NCBI GenBank assembly: GCA_002387845.1
Contig: DGLB01000007.1
Span: forward strand, 15,287 to 79,286
Source: Stenotrophomonas maltophilia
Lineage (GTDB): Bacteria > Pseudomonadota > Gammaproteobacteria > Xanthomonadales > Xanthomonadaceae
DNA length: 64,000 nt
Direction of reading: 5' to 3'
Shown: positions 35,002-42,846 of the stretch, piece after piece
How the letters are laid out: every line of letters begins with the position of its first letter
How positions within the stretch are numbered: the stretch's first letter is position 1
Notes under the pieces: generated by a model
What the model saw: only the letters and a program-made list of their open reading frames with translations
Database searches by the model: none
Told to the model about the DNA's origin: nothing
Translations under genes and position numbers: made by a program

Positions 35002-35140
35002 CCAGAAGGGGAGTAGCTCCCAGACGTTGTCGCCGTCATTTCGAGCCCGCAGGCTCCGGTGCAACGGCAGTTCCCAGCCTTGGGAACTGTGAGCAAGACC
35101 TTCGCCGTACGGCGAAGCTCTGTCCCTGGACCCCCTCTGG
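35002..35140 (+). ncRNA. yybP-ykoY manganese riboswitch
   Basis: The leader of terC matches the yybP-ykoY aptamer: AGGGGAGTAGC near the 5' end, GTCGCCGTCA plus a CGAGC loop, and the late CAAGACCTTCGCC element followed by a GCCGTACGGC hairpin. A P1 stem closes it: CCAGAAGGGG (35002-35011) pairs with CCCCCTCTGG (35131-35140) with one mismatch. This class senses Mn2+ and switches on TerC/MntP-type exporters. The adjacent terC gene fits that role. Confidence 0.88.
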
Positions 35141-35155
35141 TGCTCCGTTGCAGGT

Positions 35156-35180
35156 CCTCGCCGTCCGGCTTGAGGCTTTT
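35156..35180 (+). terminator. Possible riboswitch-controlled terminator hairpin
   Basis: CCTCGCCG-TC-CGGC-TT-GAGG can fold into a hairpin and is followed by CTTTT, between the aptamer and the terC start codon. It could be the expression platform (transcription attenuation), but the stem is short and bulged. Confidence 0.4.
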
Positions 35181-35202
35181 CATTCATTCAACGGACAAAC
35201 CC

Positions 35203-36159
35203 ATGCAGACGATCGGTAATTTGTGGTTGTGGGGCGGCTTCGGCGCGGTGGTGATCATCGCGCTGCTGGTCGACCTGGTATTGATGCGCCACGGCGGCCC
35301 GCACAAGGTCACCTTCAAGGAGGCCCTGTGGTGGTCGATTGGCTGGGTGGCGCTGGCGCTGGCCTTCAATGGCGGCCTCTGGTACTACCTGAACGAAACC
35401 GCCGGCCAGGTGGTGGCCAACAAGGTGGGCCTGGAGTTCCTGACCGGCTACCTGGTCGAGAAGGCCCTGGCGGTGGACAACATCTTCGTGTTCCTGATGA
35501 TCATGGGCTACTTCGCGGTCCCCGAGGAACAGCGACAGAAAGTGCTGATCATCGGCATTCTGGGTGCCATCGTGCTGCGTACGATCATGATCTTCGCCGG
35601 CAGCGTGCTGCTGACCAAGTTCCACTGGCTGCTGTACGTGTTCGGTGCCTTCCTGCTCTTCACCGGCTGGAAGATGTGGTTCAGTGCCGGCCAGGAGCCG
35701 GACCTGGAGACCAACCCGGCGCTGCGCTGGATGCGCAAGCACCTGCGCCTGCTGCCGGAGTACGCCGGCAACGCCATGAGCGTCATGCGTGACGGCAAGC
35801 GTTGGTACACCCCGCTGTTCGTGGTGCTGATCCTGATCGCGGTCACCGACGTGATCTTCGCGGTGGACAGCATTCCGGCGATCTTCGCCATCACCACCGA
35901 CCCGTTCATCGTGCTGACCTCGAACGTGTTCGCGGTGCTGGGCCTGCGTGCCATGTTCTTCCTGCTGGCGGGCATGGCCGACCGCTTCCACCTGCTGCCG
36001 TACGGCCTGGCCCTGGTGCTGGCCTTCATCGGCGTGAAGATGATGCTGATCGACATCTTCAAGATTCCCACCCCGATCTCGCTGGGCGTGGTGGCGGTGA
36101 TCATCGGTGCCACCGTGGTGCTGAGCCTGAAGAACCCGCCGAAGCAGGACGCGGCATAA
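35203..36159 (+). CDS. TerC-family membrane protein, probable Mn2+ exporter (Alx-like)
   Basis: This 318-residue inner-membrane protein has about nine membrane helices and the TerC acidic motifs: EKALAVDNIFVFLMIMGYF in the first half and AVTDVIFAVDSIPAIFAIT in the second, whose Asp/Asn/Glu residues are thought to bind metal. TerC/Alx proteins behind yybP-ykoY riboswitches export excess manganese. The start is ATG 35203; the frame is open further upstream but that part is the riboswitch. A strong GC hairpin follows the gene. Confidence 0.93.
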   Translation: MQTIGNLWLWGGFGAVVIIALLVDLVLMRHGGPHKVTFKEALWWSIGWVALALAFNGGLWYYLNETAGQVVANKVGLEFLTGYLVEKALAVDNIFVFLMIMGYFAVPEEQRQKVLIIGILGAIVLRTIMIFAGSVLLTKFHWLLYVFGAFLLFTGWKMWFSAGQEPDLETNPALRWMRKHLRLLPEYAGNAMSVMRDGKRWYTPLFVVLILIAVTDVIFAVDSIPAIFAITTDPFIVLTSNVFAVLGLRAMFFLLAGMADRFHLLPYGLALVLAFIGVKMMLIDIFKIPTPISLGVVAVIIGATVVLSLKNPPKQDAA

Positions 36160-36171
36160 CCCAACCGGGCG

Positions 36172-36194
36172 GCCGGCGGGATTGTCCCGCCGGC
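36172..36194. terminator. Hairpin after terC
   Basis: A perfect 10-bp stem, GCCGGCGGGA-TTG-TCCCGCCGGC, begins 12 bp after the terC stop. There is no T-run, so termination strength is uncertain. Confidence 0.5.
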
Positions 36195-36258
36195 GGGCCC
36201 ACAGTCTCCCGTTGCGTTGCCCTTGTGTTCAGCCTGGGGCGACGCAACCCATGAAGGT

Positions 36259-37035
36259 ATGAACGCCAACCTGCCCCAGCCGTCCGGCGAGACGCCGGTT
36301 TCCCCCCGCACCGACCGTGGTCGCGTGATGCGGGCGTTCAACCTGAGCCTGGCCTTCGTGCTGGTGCTGGTGGCGGTATTCACCGCGCAGGACTACTTCG
36401 ACTGGCGGCCCTGGGCCGTGGCTCCGCTGGAGAAGGCCGGGCTGCTCGGCATCCTCGGCGCGCCCCTGCTGCACGGTTCGTTGCAGCATCTGGCCGCCAA
36501 TTCATTTGCGTTGCTGATCCTGGGCACCCTGGCCGGCAGCGTCTATCCCAAGGCGACCCTGCGGGCGTTCCCGCTGCTGTGGATCGGCTCCGGCCTTGGC
36601 GCGTGGCTGCTGGGTGATATCGGCAGCCGTCACCTGGGGGCCAGTGGCATCACCCACGGCCTGATGTTCCTGGTGTTCGTGCTGGGCCTGCTGCGGCGTG
36701 ACCGCCCGGCCATTGCCACCGGGCTGATCGCCTTCCTGTTCTACGGCAGCATGCTGATCACCATCCTGCCGCACGAGCCTGGCGTGTCCTGGCAGTCGCA
36801 CATGGGCGGTGCCCTCGCCGGCATCGTCAGCGCGCTGTTGTTCCGCCTTTCCGACCCGATGGCACCGCGCAAGCGCTACAGCTGGGAGGATGAGGAAGAC
36901 GAAGCCGACGAGTTCGAGGCGCGCCGCGACAACGATCTCGAGCCGCCCTCCCCCACCCGCGTGCCGGTGCTGTGGCAACCGCGCGAGGGGCAGGATTTTG
37001 TGGTGTTGCCGTTCCGGCGCCCCGACGAGCGTTGA
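36259..37035 (+). CDS. Rhomboid-family intramembrane serine protease
   Basis: This 258-residue inner-membrane protein has about six membrane helices and rhomboid catalytic features: HLAANSFALL (oxyanion region), the nucleophile Ser in GASGITHGLMF, and the base His in SHMGGALAGIV. An acidic, basic and Pro-rich cytoplasmic C-terminal tail (about 50 residues) follows. The start is uncertain: ATG 36259 is the first plausible codon, while an internal Met just before the first helix (MRAFNLS) is also possible. Substrate unknown. Confidence 0.88.
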   Translation: MNANLPQPSGETPVSPRTDRGRVMRAFNLSLAFVLVLVAVFTAQDYFDWRPWAVAPLEKAGLLGILGAPLLHGSLQHLAANSFALLILGTLAGSVYPKATLRAFPLLWIGSGLGAWLLGDIGSRHLGASGITHGLMFLVFVLGLLRRDRPAIATGLIAFLFYGSMLITILPHEPGVSWQSHMGGALAGIVSALLFRLSDPMAPRKRYSWEDEEDEADEFEARRDNDLEPPSPTRVPVLWQPREGQDFVVLPFRRPDER

Positions 37036-37045
37036 CGCCCACGCC

Positions 37046-38167
37046 TCATTTGGCGGCGGATGCCGCCCCGTCCCCATCCACCGCCCGACGTCCCAATGCC
37101 GGGTCATCGGTAAAGAACGCATCGATCCCGGTCGCCAGATACGCCCGCATCTCGGCCACCGAACCGTCCGGATTGCGCGCATTCGCGTCACCCTTGCGGA
37201 ACTCCGCCGCCATGAACGCGTTCTCCGGGCGGAACGTGTACGGCACCACCATCAACCCGGCTGCCTGCGCATCGCGCACCAGCGTGGTCGGCGCGCCGAG
37301 GCGTCCCGCGGCATCGAGCGGGATCACCATGCGCAGGCTCGGGCCGATGCCATCGGCATAGGCGGCCACCTGCTCCAGACCGGCCGGCGTGATCATGTCG
37401 GCATAGCGCTGCGCGCCCTTGGCCGCCAGCACATCGCCCGGCTGCTCATTGGCAGCACCAATCAGCTGCAGCAGGCGGATGTTGCTGGTGCGCCCCAGCT
37501 TCGCGCGCAGCTGGCGCAGGTTGCCCACTTCAAACGACTGGATCGTGATCGGCGCAACCTTCGTATACGGGTTGGCCTGCAGCGTGGCCACCAGCGTGTC
37601 TTCCATCGGCAGCCCGATGCTGCGGAAGTAGGTGCCGTGCTTGATCTCCGGCACCAGGCCGATGCCCTTGCCCGCACGCCCGGCCTGCTGCACCAGGAAG
37701 TCGATGATCTCGTCGAGCGTGGCAATCCGGAACTGGCCGTCGAACGCAGTGCTGCGCACCTGCGGCAGGCGCTCACGCACGTACAGCGTTTTCAGCTCGG
37801 CCAAGGTGAAGTCTTCGGTGAACCAGCCTTCCACCCGCTCGCCGTCGATGGTCTTCACGGTCTTGCGGCTGGCGAACTCGGGGCGGCTGGCCACATCGGT
37901 GGTGCCGCTGATCTCGTTCTCGTGGCGCGACACCAGCACCCCGTCCTTGCTCATCACCAGGTCGGGTTCGATGTAGTCGGCCCCGTCGGCGATCGCCTGC
38001 GCGTAGGCGGCCAGGGTGTGTTCGGGCAGCAGCGCGCTGGCACCGCGGTGGCCATAGACGGCCGCCTTGGCACGCGGCACGGGGGTCGGAGAATCGGCGC
38101 TCATGGCCACAGATGGTGCCACGGCCAGCGACAACAGCAACGCACAACCCCACAACGACTTCGACAC
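37046..38167 (-). CDS. glpQ: Glycerophosphodiester phosphodiesterase (GlpQ-like)
   Basis: This periplasmic enzyme hydrolyses glycerophosphodiesters to glycerol-3-phosphate and an alcohol. The 373-residue protein has a signal peptide (residues 1-23) and GDPD catalytic residues: GHRGASALLPEHT, the metal-binding IEPDLVMSKDGVLV and HENEISGTTDVA, and later PEIKHG. I chose the GTG at 38167 because AGGGG lies 7-8 nt upstream and the signal peptide starts there; the frame is open to 38356. It converges on the rhomboid gene with a 10-bp gap. Confidence 0.92.
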   Translation of the reverse strand: MSKSLWGCALLLSLAVAPSVAMSADSPTPVPRAKAAVYGHRGASALLPEHTLAAYAQAIADGADYIEPDLVMSKDGVLVSRHENEISGTTDVASRPEFASRKTVKTIDGERVEGWFTEDFTLAELKTLYVRERLPQVRSTAFDGQFRIATLDEIIDFLVQQAGRAGKGIGLVPEIKHGTYFRSIGLPMEDTLVATLQANPYTKVAPITIQSFEVGNLRQLRAKLGRTSNIRLLQLIGAANEQPGDVLAAKGAQRYADMITPAGLEQVAAYADGIGPSLRMVIPLDAAGRLGAPTTLVRDAQAAGLMVVPYTFRPENAFMAAEFRKGDANARNPDGSVAEMRAYLATGIDAFFTDDPALGRRAVDGDGAASAAK

Positions 38168-38376
38168 AGCTAACCCCTGTTGGTACAGCCCCGCCAGTGC
38201 GGCAAGGGCCGGAAAAGACGTGCGGCAGTGTGCCGATGGTGTGTTACAGCGAGAAGAAATGTGATCGGTTGCGCGTTCTGTCGATGGCGACATTGTGGCG
38301 GTCGGCGTTTGGCAGGGAGTGGGTGTTAGTCGCCAAACGTTGTCGCATTTACCCAAACATGGCAGTGATGATCATA

Positions 38377-38400
38377 AAACTGCGAATTTCGTCGCAGTTT
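38377..38400. promoter_or_regulatory. Perfect inverted repeat, candidate operator
   Basis: AAACTGCGA (38377-38385) and TCGCAGTTT (38392-38400) form a perfect 9-bp dyad with a 6-bp centre (ATTTCG). The size suits a dimeric XRE-type regulator, and the site is 55 bp before the start of the gene that encodes one. The rest of the 288-bp gap (38168-38455) is AT-richer than its surroundings, and I see no other clear signal in it. Confidence 0.55.
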
Positions 38401-38455
38401 AGCCGTCGGGGCGGTGAATAGCCTTCACGCTCTCCTTCGTTCGAGTTGCACTGCC

Positions 38456-40456
38456 ATGGACCAAGCACGGCTCCTTTCCAACAACATCAGCCGACTGCGT
38501 GAGACACGAGGTCTCACGCTCTCCGGCCTCGCACAGCGGTGTGGAATTGCCAAGGCGACGCTGCAAGGACTGGAGGCAGGTGCCATCGCACCCGCTATCG
38601 ATACCCTTTGGACAATCGCCATCGCGCTTGACGCACCGTTTGGAGCTCTGCTTGAGGGCTGTCTTCAGGATCAACCTGAGCTGGGTGACGCGAACGCGAA
38701 CGTCAGGTTGATTGAACGGAGTGCTCAGGAGCAGGGCGATTCCATTGAGATCTACTCAATGTGCATCAAGGATGGCATCACAAAGGAATCGGCTGGACAT
38801 ACAACCGGTGTTCGCGAGAAGGTCATTGTGACAAAAGGATGCATGCTGGTGGGTCCTTCGCAATGTCCCCGTTTGCTTACAGCGGGTGAGGTGCATTCCT
38901 TCGATGCTGATGTTCCCCACATCTACGCGGCGCCACGTGGAGAAGCGCAGGGGATGGTGTTTGTTGAGTATCCCGCTTTTGATTCCGTTGATCCATACGG
39001 CACACAAATGCTGAGCTGGCCGACAGATGCGCTTGGATGGGAGGGTGTACAGGCTTTGATGGATCGGATGCTGATAGAGGTCGCCAATGGAATCGGATCC
39101 CGGGCCCTTCGGCTTCGCAATGTTCCTGGCCAATCCTCGGCTGCAGCGCTGCTTGCACTCCGCACCAAGCTGAGACTCTCTCCTGAGCGCGGTTTTGACA
39201 GGCCCACGCTCGTCATCAGCGATGTGGACCGTGCGGGACCATTTGTAGTTGTTCTGCCTCGCTTCTTCTCCAGCGCGTTTCAGATGCGTACTCCAAACGC
39301 CCATGTGAGTTCTGCGCTCACGGTCGCGGAGACACATTGCCGGCAGCTCGAGTCCCCTCTCCATCCTCAAGATGCGCCGGTTACTGTGGATCAGGACGAT
39401 CGGGGAGGTTGGACGTTGGCGGCTCTATGGTGTGAGAAGGCACTTAGCTGCGGCCGTCTCGAGCTTCCGGCTCAGCTCAGGAGCAAGACAGCTCGCCACC
39501 ATCACGGCGTCTCCAGATCGCACGGTGATGGTGCGTTCTCGAGCCGGATTCAGGTCGATCATTACGACGCGTATGAGCTGCTTCACCCGGCATACTCAAG
39601 GCAGGTGGTCGCCATGGCGCAGGATCTCCACGCCTTCTGCAGCGTCGAACATGCGAGCTCACTTCCCACAATTGACATCGGCACTGGACCCGGTATTCCG
39701 CTTCTGATGTTGAGAGAGCTTGTGCCAGCCTTGAAGCCATTGGCCGTTGAGCCAGATCCAGTCGCATATGCATGCCTCAAGCACAATGCAGGTGAGGATC
39801 CGTCAATCACACCGCTGCAGCAGGACTTCCTGGAGCTCGACCATCCCGAGGGTCTGACGTCGGTAATCACGTCCGTCGGAGCGTCTCACCACTTCAATAC
39901 CGCGTTCATGCTCCAAAAGGCGTTCCGGCTGCTGTCTCCAGGTGGTCTTCTTCTCGTCGCAGACGAGTTCCTGCCAGCATTCGACGACACCGAGAGCAGG
40001 ACACTGGCACTGGTGCTTCATCATGCTCGCTACATTCTGGAGGTCGCCGCCCTGGTCGAGGCAGGGGGTCATCATGCTCCAGACGATGCCGATGGGCGAA
40101 CCTACAGAGCCTTCCGTGTCCATCTCACATGGGCAGTCAATCACGCGCTCGCCGGCAACGGGCTGCACGCCGAGCGCATCTGTCGTCAGCTCTTCTCGAT
40201 CGCAGATCAGGCGATGATGGATAAGCGGTTTACCCACGCCTACGGTGCCTATGCTCGTTTCTTCTGGCTCGAGCTTCAGGCGATGGTGGCCGGCTTTGAC
40301 TATGAAGTCGAACGGAAGACACATGTAAGGAGGTTTCTGGAGATGGCGGCGGCCAGCGGTTTTGAGCTTCTGAGGCATCGTCGGGTCTTCGCCACGCATG
40401 GTGTCGATGAGTGCGGCGGCGGCACTCACGTAGTCGCATTGCGGAGGCCTGAGTAG
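38456..40456 (+). CDS. Fusion: XRE HTH, cupin and SAM methyltransferase
   Basis: This 666-residue protein combines three recognisable parts. Residues 13-62 are an XRE helix-turn-helix (LTLSGLAQRCGIAKATLQGLE). Residues about 95-175 are a cupin-like effector domain. Residues about 365-640 are a class I methyltransferase with motif I DIGTGPG (407-413) and the late motif LLSPGGLLLVADEF. Residues 185-355 I could not assign. XRE-cupin regulators often sit beside azlCD; fusion to a methyltransferase is unusual. The stop is one base before azlC, so the genes are coupled. The gene is visibly lower in GC than its neighbours, suggesting transfer. Methyl acceptor unknown. ATG 38456 is preferred; a GTG at 38414 would add 14 residues. 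Confidence 0.82.
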   Translation: MDQARLLSNNISRLRETRGLTLSGLAQRCGIAKATLQGLEAGAIAPAIDTLWTIAIALDAPFGALLEGCLQDQPELGDANANVRLIERSAQEQGDSIEIYSMCIKDGITKESAGHTTGVREKVIVTKGCMLVGPSQCPRLLTAGEVHSFDADVPHIYAAPRGEAQGMVFVEYPAFDSVDPYGTQMLSWPTDALGWEGVQALMDRMLIEVANGIGSRALRLRNVPGQSSAAALLALRTKLRLSPERGFDRPTLVISDVDRAGPFVVVLPRFFSSAFQMRTPNAHVSSALTVAETHCRQLESPLHPQDAPVTVDQDDRGGWTLAALWCEKALSCGRLELPAQLRSKTARHHHGVSRSHGDGAFSSRIQVDHYDAYELLHPAYSRQVVAMAQDLHAFCSVEHASSLPTIDIGTGPGIPLLMLRELVPALKPLAVEPDPVAYACLKHNAGEDPSITPLQQDFLELDHPEGLTSVITSVGASHHFNTAFMLQKAFRLLSPGGLLLVADEFLPAFDDTESRTLALVLHHARYILEVAALVEAGGHHAPDDADGRTYRAFRVHLTWAVNHALAGNGLHAERICRQLFSIADQAMMDKRFTHAYGAYARFFWLELQAMVAGFDYEVERKTHVRRFLEMAAASGFELLRHRRVFATHGVDECGGGTHVVALRRPE

Positions 40457-40457
40457 C

Positions 40458-41162
40458 ATGTGTCGCGCGAGAGATGGCTTGTACGCGGGGCTGTTGGCGA
40501 GCGCTTCGGTTGGCGTGGGGTATCTCCCGGTCGGCTTCTCGTTCGGAGTTGCCGCCGTTCAGGCCGATATTCCGCCCAGCGTCACCCTGCTTGTTTCGGC
40601 GCTTGTCTATGCTGGAGCGAGTCAGTTCCTTCTGCTCTCGTTGCTGGTGTCCGGGACGGGCCTATGGGCCGCCGTGCCATCAGTGTTGATGATGAATGCA
40701 CGTCACATGCTCTACGGCCCCTCACTGGTCCCGGTGTTGCCGATGCACAGGGGAAGTTTGCCCTCCCCCGTGCTTGCTTTTGGGTTGACCGACGAGGTCT
40801 ACGCGACTGCTGCAAGCCGGATGGAGACAGTTCCCATCGCACAACGTGAAGCGTGGCTACTAGGCCTGCAATGTGGTGCCTACACGGCGTGGCTGGGTGG
40901 AACTGCGCTGGGCGTGGTCTTCGTGCGCGACGTTGCTCAGTGGTCCTCCGGACTTCGCGATGGGCTGGCGTTCGTGCTTCCCGCCTTGTTCTTTTCCTTG
41001 TTGCTGGATGGGGGCGTCAAGCGGTGGCGCTCCACGATTGGAACAGCGGGTGCCTTCACTGCGTTGGCTTCGCTTGCGTTGGACGACCATCATGCACTCG
41101 TCGCTGGAATGCTTGCCGGGTCTTTCGTGCGGCTTGCACGCCATGGAGGAGCTCGTTCGTGA
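40458..41162 (+). CDS. azlC: AzlC-family branched-chain amino-acid exporter, large subunit
   Basis: This 234-residue membrane protein has about six helices with AzlC/YgaZ hallmarks: the early GVGYLPVGFSFGVAA, then YAGASQFLLLSLL and the NARHMLYGPSLVP segment. Together with AzlD it exports branched-chain or other hydrophobic amino acids. The start is one base after the upstream stop, and the stop overlaps the azlD GTG by 4 nt, so all three genes are probably one operon. Substrate is inferred from the family only. Confidence 0.9.
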   Translation: MCRARDGLYAGLLASASVGVGYLPVGFSFGVAAVQADIPPSVTLLVSALVYAGASQFLLLSLLVSGTGLWAAVPSVLMMNARHMLYGPSLVPVLPMHRGSLPSPVLAFGLTDEVYATAASRMETVPIAQREAWLLGLQCGAYTAWLGGTALGVVFVRDVAQWSSGLRDGLAFVLPALFFSLLLDGGVKRWRSTIGTAGAFTALASLALDDHHALVAGMLAGSFVRLARHGGARS

Positions 41163-41497
41163 GCGAGATGATCTGCATCATCATGCTGTGCGGTGTTGGA
41201 ACGTTCCTGCTGCGCTGGCTTCCATTTTTTCGGGCTCGTCGCAGCGCTCAGTCAGGGCGTGGCTCGGAGATCGCGCGTGCGTGGCTGAGTGGGGTAGGAC
41301 CGGCCGCCGTGGCTGCTTTGCTGGTGATCTCGTTGATCGACTCCATCGGCGGTCAGCCTGATGCTCGCCGCCTACTCACCGTTTGCGTTGCGTTGGCCTG
41401 TGTTGCGTTCGTTCATCGCGTGGCTCGCGGTGGGATTGCCCTGCCCACCCTCTCGGGAGCCCTCGTTTACGGCGCGCTCTCACAGTTCTTTGGTTGA
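41159..41497 (+). CDS. azlD: AzlD-family small subunit
   Basis: This 112-residue protein has about four membrane helices and the AzlD/YgaH pattern, with LCGVGTFLLRWLPFF near the N-terminus and a terminal GALVYGALSQFF. It partners AzlC. I chose GTG 41159 (GTGA overlap with azlC); ATG 41168 is possible and would remove three residues. The stop lies only 2 bp from the mnmE stop on the other strand, so the insert ends tightly against mnmE. Confidence 0.85.
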   Translation: MSEMICIIMLCGVGTFLLRWLPFFRARRSAQSGRGSEIARAWLSGVGPAAVAALLVISLIDSIGGQPDARRLLTVCVALACVAFVHRVARGGIALPTLSGALVYGALSQFFG

Positions 41498-41499
41498 GC

Positions 41500-42843
41500 C
41501 TATTTACCGATACAGAAGCTCGAGAAAATCCGCCCCAGCAGATCATCCGCGCTCATCCGCCCGGTGATCTCGCCCAGCGCCTCGTGCGCCAACCGCAGCT
41601 CCTCCGCCGCCAGCTCCAGATGCTCATGCACCAGCTCCGACTCGGCGCGCTCGGCGTGGCCAATGGCCAGGGTGATCGCTTCCACATGTCGTGCGCGGGC
41701 AGAGAACTCGCCTTCCACGCTGTCCCCTGCCCCGCCACTGGCCAGCTCGCGCAGGCGCGTGTGCAGCTGCTCCAGGCCCAGGCCGGTGGCGGCGGAAACG
41801 TGCACCACGCTGGGGTCGGCACTGGGCGGGATCTCGGCCAGCAGGTCGCTCTTGTTGTGGATCCACAGCTGCTGCGGCACGTCGAGGATGGCGTCGCCAA
41901 TCGCCTCGCGGCCGGCCTGCGGGTCGCGCGCGTCGACCACCACGATGGCCAGGTCGGTGCGCTGCATTTCGGCGCGGGCACGGCGCATGCCTTCGCGTTC
42001 GATCACATCGCCGCCTTCGCGCAGTCCGGCGGTGTCGACCAGGGTCAGTTCCAGACCGTCGATGCGGATGGTCTCGCGCAGGGTGTCGCGGGTGGTACCG
42101 GCAATGTCGGTGACGATGGCGCGCTCACTGCCGGCCAATGCATTGAGCAGCGAACTCTTGCCGGCGTTCGGCGGCCCGACCAGCACCGCATGCAGACCAT
42201 CGCGCAGGCGGCGGCCGCGTTCGGCATCGGCACGCAGTTGCACCATCGCGCGCAGCGCGTCAGCCAGGCCCGAACGCACCTGTTCACCACCGAGCGTATC
42301 CAAGGGCTCGTCGGCGAAGTCGATCGCCGCTTCCACATGGATGCGCAGCAGCACCAGTTGTTCGGCGGCCTCTTCAACGCGGCGCGAGAACACGCCATCG
42401 AGCGACCGGCGGGCGGCACGGGCGGCGCGGCTGTCGCTGGCGGCAATCAGGTCGGCAATGGCTTCGGCCTGGGCCAGGTCGAGCTTGCCGTTGAGGAAGG
42501 CACGCTCGCTGAATTCACCGGGACGGGCCTGGCGCGCCCCCAGCGTGATGCAGCGGGCCACCAGCTGCTGCAGGACCACCGGGCTGCCGTGGCCCTGCAG
42601 TTCCACCACGTCTTCGCCGGTGAAGCTGCGTGGGCCCGGAAAGTACAGCGCGATGCCATCGTCCAGCACCTCGCCGGCGGCATCGCGGAAGCGGGCATAG
42701 TGCGCGTGACGCGGGCGCAGCGCCGGGCAACCCAGCGCCTGCGCGATCGGTGCGGCGTGTGGCCCGGAAACGCGCAGCATGCCCACGCCACCGGCACCCG
42801 GCGCGGTGGCAATGGCAACGATGGTGTCGGTGGCAGCGGTCAT
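41500..42843 (-). CDS. mnmE: tRNA modification GTPase MnmE
   Basis: MnmE with MnmG makes the 5-carboxymethylaminomethyl group on wobble uridine of tRNAs. The 447-residue protein has an N-terminal folate-binding domain (TIVAIATAPGAGGVGMLRVSG), a helical domain, an inserted Ras-like G domain (P-loop GPPNAGKSSLLN, switch DIAGTTRDT, DTAGLRE, NKSD), and the invariant C-terminal FCIGK with the essential Cys. It starts 3 bp after the deacetylase-caspase gene stop on the same strand, so the two are probably co-transcribed. Confidence 0.98.
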   Translation of the reverse strand: MTAATDTIVAIATAPGAGGVGMLRVSGPHAAPIAQALGCPALRPRHAHYARFRDAAGEVLDDGIALYFPGPRSFTGEDVVELQGHGSPVVLQQLVARCITLGARQARPGEFSERAFLNGKLDLAQAEAIADLIAASDSRAARAARRSLDGVFSRRVEEAAEQLVLLRIHVEAAIDFADEPLDTLGGEQVRSGLADALRAMVQLRADAERGRRLRDGLHAVLVGPPNAGKSSLLNALAGSERAIVTDIAGTTRDTLRETIRIDGLELTLVDTAGLREGGDVIEREGMRRARAEMQRTDLAIVVVDARDPQAGREAIGDAILDVPQQLWIHNKSDLLAEIPPSADPSVVHVSAATGLGLEQLHTRLRELASGGAGDSVEGEFSARARHVEAITLAIGHAERAESELVHEHLELAAEELRLAHEALGEITGRMSADDLLGRIFSSFCIGK

Positions 42844-42846
42844 GGC

